Under the pieces are notes generated by a model. It saw only the letters and a list, made by a program, of their open reading frames with translations, searched no databases and had not been told where the DNA came from. Both the position numbers and the translations under genes were made by a program. From Thermoanaerobacterales bacterium (GTDB taxonomy: Bacteria > Bacillota > Thermosediminibacteria > Thermosediminibacterales > Tepidanaerobacteraceae): a DNA stretch of 5,573 bases. Shown here piece after piece: positions 1 to 5,573 of the stretch; the first letter of the stretch is position 1; each line of letters begins with the position of its first letter. The stretch covers positions 1 to 5,573 of the forward strand of contig DUNY01000278.1 of the NCBI GenBank assembly GCA_012839145.1. The letters run 5' to 3'.

Positions 1-15
1 AAGCAGATATGCTAA

Positions 16-21
16 TATAAT
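16..21 (+). promoter_or_regulatory. Probable -10 box of the tRNA-Leu promoter
   Basis: A perfect TATAAT hexamer lies 11 nt before the mature 5' end of the tRNA. This would place the transcription start near position 28 and leave a 5' leader of only about 5 nt, which is plausible for a bacterial tRNA gene. The -35 box would lie outside the window, so the promoter cannot be confirmed. The tRNA could also be co-transcribed from upstream genes. Confidence 0.4.
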
Positions 22-32
22 AATGCACTTGT

Positions 33-119
33 GCCGAAGTGGTGGAACTGGCAGACGCGCTGGACTCAAAATCCAGTGGTAGCAATACCATGCGGGTTCG
101 ATTCCCGCCTTCGGCACCA
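33..119 (+). tRNA. tRNA-Leu, anticodon CAA, CCA end encoded
   Basis: This is a complete class II tRNA that decodes UUG. The acceptor stem pairs GCCGAAG (33-39) with CTTCGGC (109-115), followed by discriminator A116 and an encoded CCA at 117-119. The anticodon stem pairs CTGGA (60-64) with TCCAG (72-76) around the seven-base loop 65-71, which places anticodon CAA at 67-69. A long variable arm, typical of leucine tRNAs, forms from TGGTA and TACCA within 77-90. The T arm is GCGGG (92-96) and CCCGC (104-108) around a TTCGATT loop. All stems are intact, so the gene looks functional. GT and AC just outside the acceptor stem could extend the pairing by two base pairs, but the Leu consensus and the A discriminator fix the boundaries given here. 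Confidence 0.97.
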
Positions 120-135
120 AACTATGATAATGGTT

Positions 136-173
136 ACAGAGCTTGGAATAAAAAACCAAAGCTCTGTTTTTTT
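136..173 (+). terminator. Intrinsic terminator downstream of tRNA-Leu
   Basis: A 9-bp stem forms between ACAGAGCTT (136-144) and AAGCTCTGT (159-167). Two further G-C pairs are possible (145-146 with 156-157) across a one-base bulge at A158. The hairpin runs into a seven-T tract at 167-173. It begins 17 nt after the CCA end, so it is well placed to end the tRNA transcript and insulate what follows. Confidence 0.85.
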
Positions 174-175
174 AG

Positions 176-196
176 TTTGACCACCATTTTGACCAC
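176..196. repeat. Tandem direct repeat, two exact copies of a 9-mer
   Basis: TTTGACCAC occurs at 176-184 and again at 188-196, giving a 12-nt period with a three-base spacer (CAT). No further exact copy was noticed in the window. Closely spaced short direct repeats beside a tRNA 3' end can be arm-type integrase binding sites at the edge of an integrated element. That reading is an inference here, since no integrase gene is present in the window. A regulatory-protein binding site or chance are the alternatives. Confidence 0.6.
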
Positions 197-201
197 AGGA
201 A

Positions 202-227
202 CAGGGCTAACTACCCTGCTTTTTTTT
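202..227 (+). terminator. Second, weaker terminator-like hairpin
   Basis: A five-base-pair, GC-rich stem pairs CAGGG (202-206) with CCCTG (214-218) around a seven-base loop. It is followed, after one C, by an eight-T tract (220-227). The stem is short but the T tract is long, so it may act as a back-up terminator behind the hairpin at 136-173. It could also be the genuine terminator of a gene that has since been lost from this spot. Confidence 0.55.
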
Positions 228-244
228 ACTCCAAAACCAGGAAT

Positions 245-448
245 GAAATAGGGCTTTTCGGTACTTTATATCCACACACAACTGCTCCAAAGGAACTGAT
301 TGTTTACCTTGTAAAAAACGGCGAAGTTGAAATCCTGAAAAGCGTATTGTCGTATCTGTATTATGTAAAGTTTGACAGCAGAGAAAAAACAGTAGGACAA
401 ATGCGGATTATAGTACATAGCAAACAAAATAACAGAGGACTACTATAA
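245..448 (+). pseudogene. Startless ORF fragment, possible gene remnant of unknown family
   Basis: An open frame (codon phase of 257-259) reads through to a TAA at 446-448. Its translation has protein-like composition, including the stretches TAPKELIVYLVKNGEVEILK and FDSREKTVGQM, but no ATG, GTG or TTG start with a ribosome binding site precedes it. The frame continues upstream through the T-rich hairpin at 202-227, which is not protein-like. This looks like the 3' remnant of a gene whose 5' end was lost, possibly by deletion or recombination next to the tRNA. I do not recognise the family. The alternative is that it is a chance open frame of about 68 codons, and the AT-rich setting makes this a real possibility. 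Confidence 0.35.
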
Positions 449-488
449 AAAAAATTTAACGATTAGTTGTGTTTTTACCGTTAGTATA

Positions 489-517
489 TTGATATTAAAC
501 AAAGTTCCGCTTATAAT
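489..517 (+). promoter_or_regulatory. Sigma-A-type promoter of the giant surface-protein gene
   Basis: A -35 box TTGATA (489-494) and a perfect -10 box TATAAT (512-517) are separated by exactly 17 nt, the optimal housekeeping spacing. The expected transcription start is near 524-525, giving an untranslated leader of about 100 nt before the ATG at 628. The flanking DNA is AT-rich, as is usual for strong Firmicute promoters. It lies after both terminators and after the ORF remnant, so it should drive the large gene independently of the tRNA. Confidence 0.75.
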
Positions 518-608
518 GGAGAAAGAGGTTAAAATTTACAAAATACGGTAAGAATAGGAAGATTAGGACATTTTATTGTTAAGTTATCGAATATTATGAA
601 TAAATAAG

Positions 609-617
609 AAAGGGGGT
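609..617 (+). promoter_or_regulatory. Ribosome binding site that fixes the start at 628
   Basis: AAAGGGGGT can pair over nine bases with the 16S anti-Shine-Dalgarno sequence ACCUCCUUU, with one G-U wobble. It ends 10 nt before the ATG at 628-630, so the gap from the G run is 11 nt, slightly long but workable. No other in-frame start follows closely. The protein begun at 628 opens with a convincing signal peptide, which supports this start. Confidence 0.8.
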
Positions 618-627
618 AATATTTAAT

Positions 628-711
628 ATGTCAGCGGCATATTCGTTTAGAAAAGTTATTGGCCTACTATTGATTTTATGTATTTTAACAATTTCGATCC
701 CGATAGAGGCA
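628..711 (+). other. Signal peptide of the giant protein (residues 1-28)
   Basis: A short n-region with R8 and K9 precedes a hydrophobic core GLLLILCILTISIP (residues 12-25). It is followed by the signal-peptidase-I-like site IEA before S29. A second possible cleavage site is AEA before S40. C18 sits inside the hydrophobic core with leucine at -1, which does not fit a lipobox, so Sec export with SPase I cleavage is favoured over a lipoprotein. Confidence 0.85.
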
Positions 712-3700
712 AGTATAAATACTGATTCAAGAACGGCTGAAGCGTCAGTAATCTATGAAGCCGGTAAATACCCCGCTTTGAGAGAAGCAGTGCATGGACT
801 GGTATTAGATAATACCGGTTTTGATAAGGCATTATTGGCGGAGAGAGGTAGTGGTGCCCTAAATCCAGCAAAAGCACCGGTGAAATCACAGTATGAGGAA
901 AGCATAGTGGTACATGATGCTACCTCTATGGAAACTGAAAACGCATATTCCGGCGATGCTTTTGTGTTCACAAAAGAGCATGAGGAATCGCTTAATTCCC
1001 TGCTAAGTCAGCTTGGTACAAAAGGGATAAGCCTGTGGGCAGTCAGGGGTGATGAAGGCGCTGTCTCCCCATCCGGGATAGACCATAGTACCCGTGTGTC
1101 TTATGAGATAAGCGAATATATATGCGCCGACTATGTAAGTGAGCATGTTGTCTCGGTGAAGTTCAAGCTGAGCAAGCCAAGTTTACATAAGGTCACTTTC
1201 GACTACACCGTATATCCTGGCAGTGCAATTGCAATTGAAGGTAAGCATTATAACTGTATGCCCTCGGGGGAGATATGTCTTGAAGCGGGCGAAACCGAAA
1301 AAGAGCTGGAGATAACCATATCAAAACTCGTGAACAACCCTACTGAATACGGACTTCCATCAGACCGCGATGAGTTTTGGACGAAGGACAGAGTCCTGTA
1401 TATAAACTGCAGCAATATTAAGAATGCGCTGTTTGATAATGAAAAGGAAAGCATGACCGTACTTGTTCCGATTGGAAATCAATTTGACTTTCGGCAAGCC
1501 TATCAGAACGCCTTAAACACATATTTGGTCGATCTGTCCAATCTAAGCGATGCAACAAGCGTTCCAGATACTCCCGGTAAGTACATTAATATCGAAGACG
1601 AGCTCAAGATTGCAGCACCTATACCTGTTGACGGCGATGTTAGGAAAATGATAGATACAGGTGTGTTTTCCCATATTAACATGCCTGTCGGGTATTTTAT
1701 GAACGAAAGCTCAGCAACAAGTGATATTTGGTTTCGAATATATGGCGAAAATAAATGGGGCCCTGTTCCTCCTTCAAATGAGAAATCTATATCTGTTGAC
1801 GGCAATAGCGAAAGTGACTTCAATCTGGGAGAGCTACCAATAGAACAAGTCGGGTTAGACCCTTCCATGGAAGGCAATGCTATGGTTTTGTCCCTTAATA
1901 CTGTCTTTGATTATTCGACGGTAACGGATGCCGTATACACATGTTTCATGGATCGTGGTGGCAAATATTTACAGGAACAGATAAACTTGACAGATAAAAT
2001 CAAGCCTTATGTTGATTCTGTTAAAGTTCCGACGGGCACTTTCCATTTCGGCGAGAGTATTCCTATAACAGTGCAGTACAGTGAACCTGTTAAAGCTGAC
2101 GGCATCAGCATTACAGCAAACGGCACCGTACTGTATCCAATGGAAAGAAAGGACACTATTTCTGAAGCCGTCAGCTTTCTGTATGAGGTCGATGAGAACT
2201 ACGAGGGCTCCATAACAGTCACGAACGTAACCGGCGCAACAGACCTGTCGGGAAAAACACAAGAGAAATCAGGGGAATACAATATTACTGCCGCATTGGC
2301 TCTCTTTGATCCTGAAAAGTCATTTTCTTATTGCGCAGAAACCGCCGTTAACATTGACCAGGGTGAGAGCATTAATGCCAAGGGCGAGATAGTCGTATCC
2401 ATTAGGGAGAATGTAGAGCTTAGCAATTGGTTTGCGGATAAAGTCCAACCGGATAAATTATTGCCTGTTGTTAAGGCGAAAGTTATAGGGAAAGAAGGAG
2501 TTTCTGTTGATGTTCCCCTTTATGCCAATGATGGGCCTGTTATCACGGAGCTAAGGGGCGAGTTTGACGCGCCTGCTAATGTAACGGATCAGAGCAACTA
2601 CTACGTGGCTGAAATATACCTTAGTAATGATACTCCCGGTGAATTTGAGCTTGTGTATGGTCTGTCAAAAGAATATGCCATTCTCCCTATAGTCTTTATT
2701 GACGATGACACCGACCTGGAGATTGTATATACAAACTGGCCGCCTGCGGACAAGGTTTCCGCTGACAATAAGGCTGCTCTTTCACTGGGTTATAAGGTAA
2801 ATAACAACGCTACATGGCAAAGGCCTAAGGATTTTACGTGGTCCAGCAGCGATGAAAATGTGGCGACCATAGATTCAGACGGTTCTATTGCCTTGACAGG
2901 ACAGCCTGGAAAGGTTGCATTTACATTGACGGCGCTCAATGCCGGTTTATCCGACAGGGTCAGTGTAGTCAGCAAAACCCTTGAGGTATTGGAAACTGAG
3001 TCAGTCTTCTTGAATATTCCTGACAGCGTAAAAGACGTGCAAATAACAAAGGGTAATAACGCTAAGATTTACTATTCCACCAACATAACTGCAAAGAATG
3101 ACCTATATATAGGCAGCGGAACCGTTACTACATATTCCTATGACTTGTATGAAGCAATATATGTGGAATCGGAGCTTCAAAAGGGAAGCCTGGTGTACCG
3201 ATTGACATTTGACGACAATGTGGAAACCGGCGTGTTTTCCCATACCGTTGACAGCCGCTATCTTGTTAATACTTCGGCGAGAGGGAAATACAGCTACATA
3301 CTGGAAGTATCGGCTAAGGATCTGGAGTCGGATGAAGTATTGTCTGCATCCGCCAATATTTGCGTTAAGGAGCTGCCGGCAAGAGCCGTTCTAAATAGGC
3401 CACAGAAGTATTACACAACGGATGAGGTCTCGAGTATCAATGTGAGCTTTCACATAGAGAATAGAAGCGCCAATACGGAGTACTTCCTTTCTGTCATAAA
3501 GAATGAAGAAACTGAGCCCGTTTTTTCAACCGGCAGTCCCATAGATATGGACAGGGCGCATACGGTAACAATAAGCCCGGTTGACGACAATAGATTATTG
3601 GACATATATACAGTTTCGTTAAAAGCGAAAAACGAGTTCGACGAAGCGTTTTCCTATGACTCTTATGCGGTTTATGTCTACAATTCAGATACACTTAGTA

Positions 3701-5573
3701 TAATGGTTAACGGTGTTGCCGCCGATCATCTAACAATGAGCCCTAATGAAAATCTTTCCACTATGACAAGCGAAGAGATTTTGGCGCTCAACAGACAAAT
3801 AAACTTAACCGATGAGGTTAGCATTAATAAGAAGCAATACAAGTGGAGCAGTATTGCCGATAAGATAACGTGGAAGGTGAGCGATGACGGCAGAGTATCT
3901 CTTAAATACAACGACGGTGGTGTCTACCGGGATATCGGGGACCTTCCTTCCAATTCGTTTCTGCCCTGCATCGATTTCCTATTACAGGGGGACTCAAGCG
4001 GTGATTCCTTTGTAACAGCCACCCATGATTTCACCGGCATGGAGGCCAAGCTGGATGTAACGGTAGACAAAGTTGAGGACAAGCTGTACATATTCCAGGT
4101 CTACCCGTCACAGAAATGCAATGTAATTTATAGCAATGGGCTAGGCAGGCATAAAAATGTCGAAACGGATGATAATGGACGGCTTGCCGTTTATGAAGAG
4201 AGCGGCATCGTAAGCGATGTAGTGTTCGAGCCAGAAGCTTCATGTGTATATGAGTGTGGCTCTATACGAAATAACGAGCTTGTTGCCAATCAAAAGAGTC
4301 TAAACCATTTTGGACTGTATCCCCAGAATAATATAGTTTTAGCGCGTGCTTGCTATAAAGTGGAACTTCGCCTCTTTCATAATCCTAAAGGCATTGACCG
4401 GCATAAGCGGTATTATGAAGGCGATGTGATTATCAGGGGAGGGGTATATCGGAACGGCATTTATTGTCCCAATGCAAAAATAAATGGGAAAATCGGCAGC
4501 AAAGACCAGGTTGTCAGTGTTGATGACTTGGGAAGATATGTGTTGAGTTTCGATGCGTCGGAATTTACTACAAAAAACAATCTGAATCCACTGACCTACG
4601 ATGATACTCTTGAATACATTTTTGAAGTCAGTTTCCCCGATGAGTCTTATAGTAGAAAAATAATCAAAATAGACAACACAACAATAAAGATGTATAAGTA
4701 CTACTCATGTGCTGTTTACCGGGAAGAACTCATTCAAAGAAAAGATCCCGCAAATATCGTAAACATTGTTTCGCAGACGTTAATAATAGACGGCAAGGAA
4801 CAGCAAGTGCCCGAGCTGATAGTATTTGATGAGATGCCGGAAAGCGCAGTCTTATATACAGAAATGCTTGTTCTGAGCGATAGGACTAAAGATCACGATG
4901 TGGAATTTGTTGATGACTACTGGACTTGGATTTTGTTTTCACATACAAGTACAGAGACAACATATGAGTTTTCAGATACCGTCATATTGCGAAACACCTT
5001 TGATCTTCACAAACGCCTATTCTATCTGAACCCGGGTGAGATAATCGGCTTATATATGAATATAAGAACAAGGGGCAGCGGCAGTTCAAGGGAAATAAAG
5101 CTTTCCAAGCCTATTAAGCTGCAAAGCCTTATTGGTATTCCCAAGATGGATGAATCTTTGTCGAAAAGAGCTCTTAAGGATATCTTAAATGACATTAAGG
5201 CTACAGTTGGCGGCCCCAGTTCTTTAAATTTCGACGGAGACAATGCCCAAGTAAAAAAGGCTCTTGACTTTTTAAAGAGCTACTCCATCAGCACAGATTC
5301 CATGCGACTAGAGATTACGCCCACCGACGATCCGCTTGTATACAAGGGCGTCATAAAATTTGCCGCAGGGGATCTGACCCGTGAAAACCCATCGGGTGTC
5401 TATATGGCCGATGAGAGTTCATCGGAGAGCTTTAATTTCATGCCGGGGCTTAGTAACGTGAAAGCTATAAAAAAAGGCGATTATATTCAAAAAAGCAAAA
5501 AAGAGATGGAGCAGCACAAAGATCCCTGGAAAAAGACATATAAAACATATGGCGGAGGCGCCTATCTAGAATG
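628..5573 (+). CDS. Giant secreted multidomain Ig-like/Calx-beta protein, 3' end outside window
   Basis: This is one uninterrupted frame of 1648 codons, still open at the window edge, so the protein is larger than about 1650 residues. What is seen: a signal peptide (residues 1-28, or up to 39), a region of no recognised fold (40-156), a Calx-beta-like domain (157-282), a beta-rich linker region (283-463), an Ig-like module with SEPVKADG at 485-492 (464-552), a further beta-rich region (553-703) and a BIG_2-like module (704-790). Then come two Ig-like or CARDB-like sandwiches (about 792-1022), a second BIG_2-like module (1023-1150), a carboxypeptidase-regulatory-like segment (1152-1351), more beta-rich sequence (1352-1510) and a C-terminal region ending lysine-rich, then GGGAYLE. 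No catalytic motif was recognised. About fifteen cysteines are scattered without obvious pairing. From memory, similar unnamed giant proteins occur in gut Clostridia, so this is probably a family member of unknown role. Export and a surface, adhesive or scaffold function are inferred from architecture. It has its own promoter. The anchor, if any, must lie in the missing C-terminus. Confidence 0.95.
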   Translation, partial: MSAAYSFRKVIGLLLILCILTISIPIEASINTDSRTAEASVIYEAGKYPALREAVHGLVLDNTGFDKALLAERGSGALNPAKAPVKSQYEESIVVHDATSMETENAYSGDAFVFTKEHEESLNSLLSQLGTKGISLWAVRGDEGAVSPSGIDHSTRVSYEISEYICADYVSEHVVSVKFKLSKPSLHKVTFDYTVYPGSAIAIEGKHYNCMPSGEICLEAGETEKELEITISKLVNNPTEYGLPSDRDEFWTKDRVLYINCSNIKNALFDNEKESMTVLVPIGNQFDFRQAYQNALNTYLVDLSNLSDATSVPDTPGKYINIEDELKIAAPIPVDGDVRKMIDTGVFSHINMPVGYFMNESSATSDIWFRIYGENKWGPVPPSNEKSISVDGNSESDFNLGELPIEQVGLDPSMEGNAMVLSLNTVFDYSTVTDAVYTCFMDRGGKYLQEQINLTDKIKPYVDSVKVPTGTFHFGESIPITVQYSEPVKADGISITANGTVLYPMERKDTISEAVSFLYEVDENYEGSITVTNVTGATDLSGKTQEKSGEYNITAALALFDPEKSFSYCAETAVNIDQGESINAKGEIVVSIRENVELSNWFADKVQPDKLLPVVKAKVIGKEGVSVDVPLYANDGPVITELRGEFDAPANVTDQSNYYVAEIYLSNDTPGEFELVYGLSKEYAILPIVFIDDDTDLEIVYTNWPPADKVSADNKAALSLGYKVNNNATWQRPKDFTWSSSDENVATIDSDGSIALTGQPGKVAFTLTALNAGLSDRVSVVSKTLEVLETESVFLNIPDSVKDVQITKGNNAKIYYSTNITAKNDLYIGSGTVTTYSYDLYEAIYVESELQKGSLVYRLTFDDNVETGVFSHTVDSRYLVNTSARGKYSYILEVSAKDLESDEVLSASANICVKELPARAVLNRPQKYYTTDEVSSINVSFHIENRSANTEYFLSVIKNEETEPVFSTGSPIDMDRAHTVTISPVDDNRLLDIYTVSLKAKNEFDEAFSYDSYAVYVYNSDTLSIMVNGVAADHLTMSPNENLSTMTSEEILALNRQINLTDEVSINKKQYKWSSIADKITWKVSDDGRVSLKYNDGGVYRDIGDLPSNSFLPCIDFLLQGDSSGDSFVTATHDFTGMEAKLDVTVDKVEDKLYIFQVYPSQKCNVIYSNGLGRHKNVETDDNGRLAVYEESGIVSDVVFEPEASCVYECGSIRNNELVANQKSLNHFGLYPQNNIVLARACYKVELRLFHNPKGIDRHKRYYEGDVIIRGGVYRNGIYCPNAKINGKIGSKDQVVSVDDLGRYVLSFDASEFTTKNNLNPLTYDDTLEYIFEVSFPDESYSRKIIKIDNTTIKMYKYYSCAVYREELIQRKDPANIVNIVSQTLIIDGKEQQVPELIVFDEMPESAVLYTEMLVLSDRTKDHDVEFVDDYWTWILFSHTSTETTYEFSDTVILRNTFDLHKRLFYLNPGEIIGLYMNIRTRGSGSSREIKLSKPIKLQSLIGIPKMDESLSKRALKDILNDIKATVGGPSSLNFDGDNAQVKKALDFLKSYSISTDSMRLEITPTDDPLVYKGVIKFAAGDLTRENPSGVYMADESSSESFNFMPGLSNVKAIKKGDYIQKSKKEMEQHKDPWKKTYKTYGGGAYLE
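1096..1473 (+). other. Calx-beta-like domain (residues about 157-282)
   Basis: The segment follows the Calx-beta pattern in order. VSVKFKLSKPSLHKVTFDYT covers the paired early strands. YPGSAIAIEGKHY (196-208) corresponds to the usual Asp-Gly-Thr-Ala-x-x-Gly-x-Asp-Tyr turn. LEAGETEKELEITI (218-231) corresponds to the characteristic Pro-Gly-Glu-x-x-Lys strand. A closing strand follows near residues 274-283. The acidic residue before the conserved Tyr208 is replaced by His207, so calcium binding by the canonical site is uncertain. The insert between 232 and 256 is longer than usual. The domain probably serves as an extracellular structural or adhesion module. Confidence 0.6.
2017..2283 (+). other. 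Ig-like beta-sandwich module (residues about 464-552)
   Basis: The segment opens with VDSVKVPTGTFHFGESIPITV and continues to SEPVKADG (485-492), then ends near ATDLSGKTQEKSG. This alternation of short strands, with a 'sinusoidal' spacing of valine, isoleucine and aromatic residues and the Ser-Glu-Pro-Val turn, is typical of bacterial Ig-like domains in large surface proteins. The exact Pfam family was not determined. Boundaries are approximate. Confidence 0.55.
2737..2997 (+). other. BIG_2-like module (residues about 704-790)
   Basis: The core WSSSDENVATIDSDGSIAL (738-756) matches the hallmark of bacterial Ig-like group 2 domains: a Trp-Ser-Ser-Ser-Asp or -Asn, then Val-Ala-x-Ile, then Asp-x-x-Gly. 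A Gly-x-Val-x-x-Thr-x-Thr-Ala strand follows. This is the most confidently assigned domain of the protein. BIG_2 domains occur in many adhesins and S-layer-associated proteins, where they act as spacers or binding modules. Confidence 0.75.
3694..4077 (+). other. Second, diverged BIG_2-like module (residues about 1023-1150)
   Basis: Residues ITWKVSDDGRVSL (from about 1082) correspond to the Trp-x-x-Ser-Asp-x-Gly-x-Val core of BIG_2. SFVTATHDFTGMEAKLDVTV (from about 1128) corresponds to its closing strands, which commonly read Ile-Thr-Ala-Thr-x-x-x-Thr-Gly. Between them sits an unusual insert of about 35 residues containing GGVYRDIGDLPSNSF. The N-terminal part, with a helix-like SEEILALNRQI stretch, is also atypical, so this may be a distinct family-specific variant. 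Confidence 0.5.
4081..4680 (+). other. Carboxypeptidase-regulatory-like beta region (residues about 1152-1351)
   Basis: The region begins KLYIFQVYPSQ and contains ETDDNGRLAVYEESGI (about 1179-1194), which resembles the Thr-x-x-x-Gly-x-Leu turn of carboxypeptidase-regulatory or CnaB-like sandwiches. It is followed by a second similar unit, EGDVIIRGGVYRNGIYC (about 1264-1280) and SVDDLGRYVLSFDAS (about 1297-1311), suggesting two tandem sandwiches. No Lys-Asn isopeptide pair can be asserted by eye. Assignment is by pattern only. Confidence 0.4.

Larger units (their letters stand above)
120..627. other. Intergenic region between the tRNA and the giant surface-protein gene
   Basis: About 500 nt hold no intact gene that can be supported. 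In order, the region contains an intrinsic terminator, a tandem 9-bp repeat, a second terminator-like hairpin, a startless ORF fragment, a promoter, an untranslated leader of about 100 nt (roughly 525-627) and a ribosome binding site. The stretch 481-600 is about 25% GC by hand count, against about 48% for 2101-2220 inside the large gene, so composition changes sharply at the gene boundary. No riboswitch fold was recognised in the leader. No inverted repeat long enough to mark an operator was seen between 449 and 627. Confidence 0.7.

Noticed and set aside
39..251. A 70-codon plus-strand open frame starting inside the tRNA
   Set aside because: It overlaps the tRNA-Leu gene and both terminator hairpins, has no ribosome binding site, and its translation simply reads through tRNA and T-tract sequence.
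255..265. TTCGGTAC resembling the tRNA 3' end TTCGGCAC as a possible att duplicate
   Set aside because: Only eight bases are comparable, with one mismatch, and the flanks do not match. Real att duplicates at tRNA genes are usually longer.
596..607. A three-codon upstream ORF (ATG AAT AAA TAA) in the leader
   Set aside because: It has no Shine-Dalgarno sequence in front, and such minimal frames are common by chance in AT-rich DNA.
670..684. Possible lipoprotein signal around C18 (LILC)
   Set aside because: The residue before the cysteine is leucine rather than Gly, Ala or Ser, and the cysteine is inside the hydrophobic core rather than at its end.
656..5243. Several short open frames of 61-124 codons inside the large gene, nearly all on the minus strand
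   Set aside because: All lie within the continuous 1648-codon frame, none has a convincing ribosome binding site, and their translations show no domain-like pattern. They are shadows of the large coding region.
5468..5505. A-rich tracts (ATA AAA AAA GGC and CAA AAA AGC AAA AAA) as possible programmed -1 frameshift sites
   Set aside because: The -1 frame hits a stop within about 25 codons, no strong downstream stem-loop was seen, and lysine codons in a basic linker explain the A runs.
1..5573. CRISPR array, insertion sequence, defence operon or other complete mobile system
   Set aside because: No regularly spaced repeats, no terminal inverted repeats, and no transposase, integrase, nuclease or reverse transcriptase motifs were found on either strand.

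Overview
The window looks like chromosomal DNA from a low-to-moderate GC Firmicute, most likely a Clostridia-class anaerobe (Lachnospiraceae or a neighbour). The evidence is the tRNA with an encoded CCA end, a consensus sigma-A-type promoter, a strong Shine-Dalgarno sequence, heavy use of ATA, AGA and AGG codons, and the style of the large secreted protein. No gene gives a firm species assignment.

Layout. Positions 33-119 hold a complete tRNA-Leu (anticodon CAA), with a probable -10 box just upstream. It is followed by a strong intrinsic terminator (136-173), a tandem 9-bp direct repeat (176-196) and a second terminator-like hairpin (202-227). Positions 245-448 carry a startless open stretch ending in TAA that looks like a gene remnant. 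Positions 449-627 are very AT-rich (about 25% GC over 481-600, hand count) and contain a near-consensus promoter (489-517), a leader of about 100 nt and a near-perfect ribosome binding site (609-617).

The rest, 628-5573, is one uninterrupted plus-strand reading frame of 1648 codons that runs off the window without a stop. It encodes the N-terminal part of a giant secreted protein: a signal peptide, a Calx-beta-like domain, and a long run of Ig-like beta-sandwich modules including two BIG_2-like ones. These are followed by a carboxypeptidase-regulatory-like segment and a lysine-rich stretch leading into a Gly-Gly-Gly-Ala-Tyr motif at the edge. No enzymatic domain was recognised. The likely role is a cell-surface or extracellular structural or adhesive protein, but this is inference from architecture only.

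The tRNA and the giant gene appear to be separate transcription units, divided by two terminators. The debris between them (direct repeat plus startless ORF fragment, beside a tRNA 3' end) is compatible with an old integration scar, but no integrase or flanking att duplicate is visible. No defence system, CRISPR array, insertion sequence or complete mobile element was found. Short open frames inside the large gene, mostly on the minus strand, are shadows.
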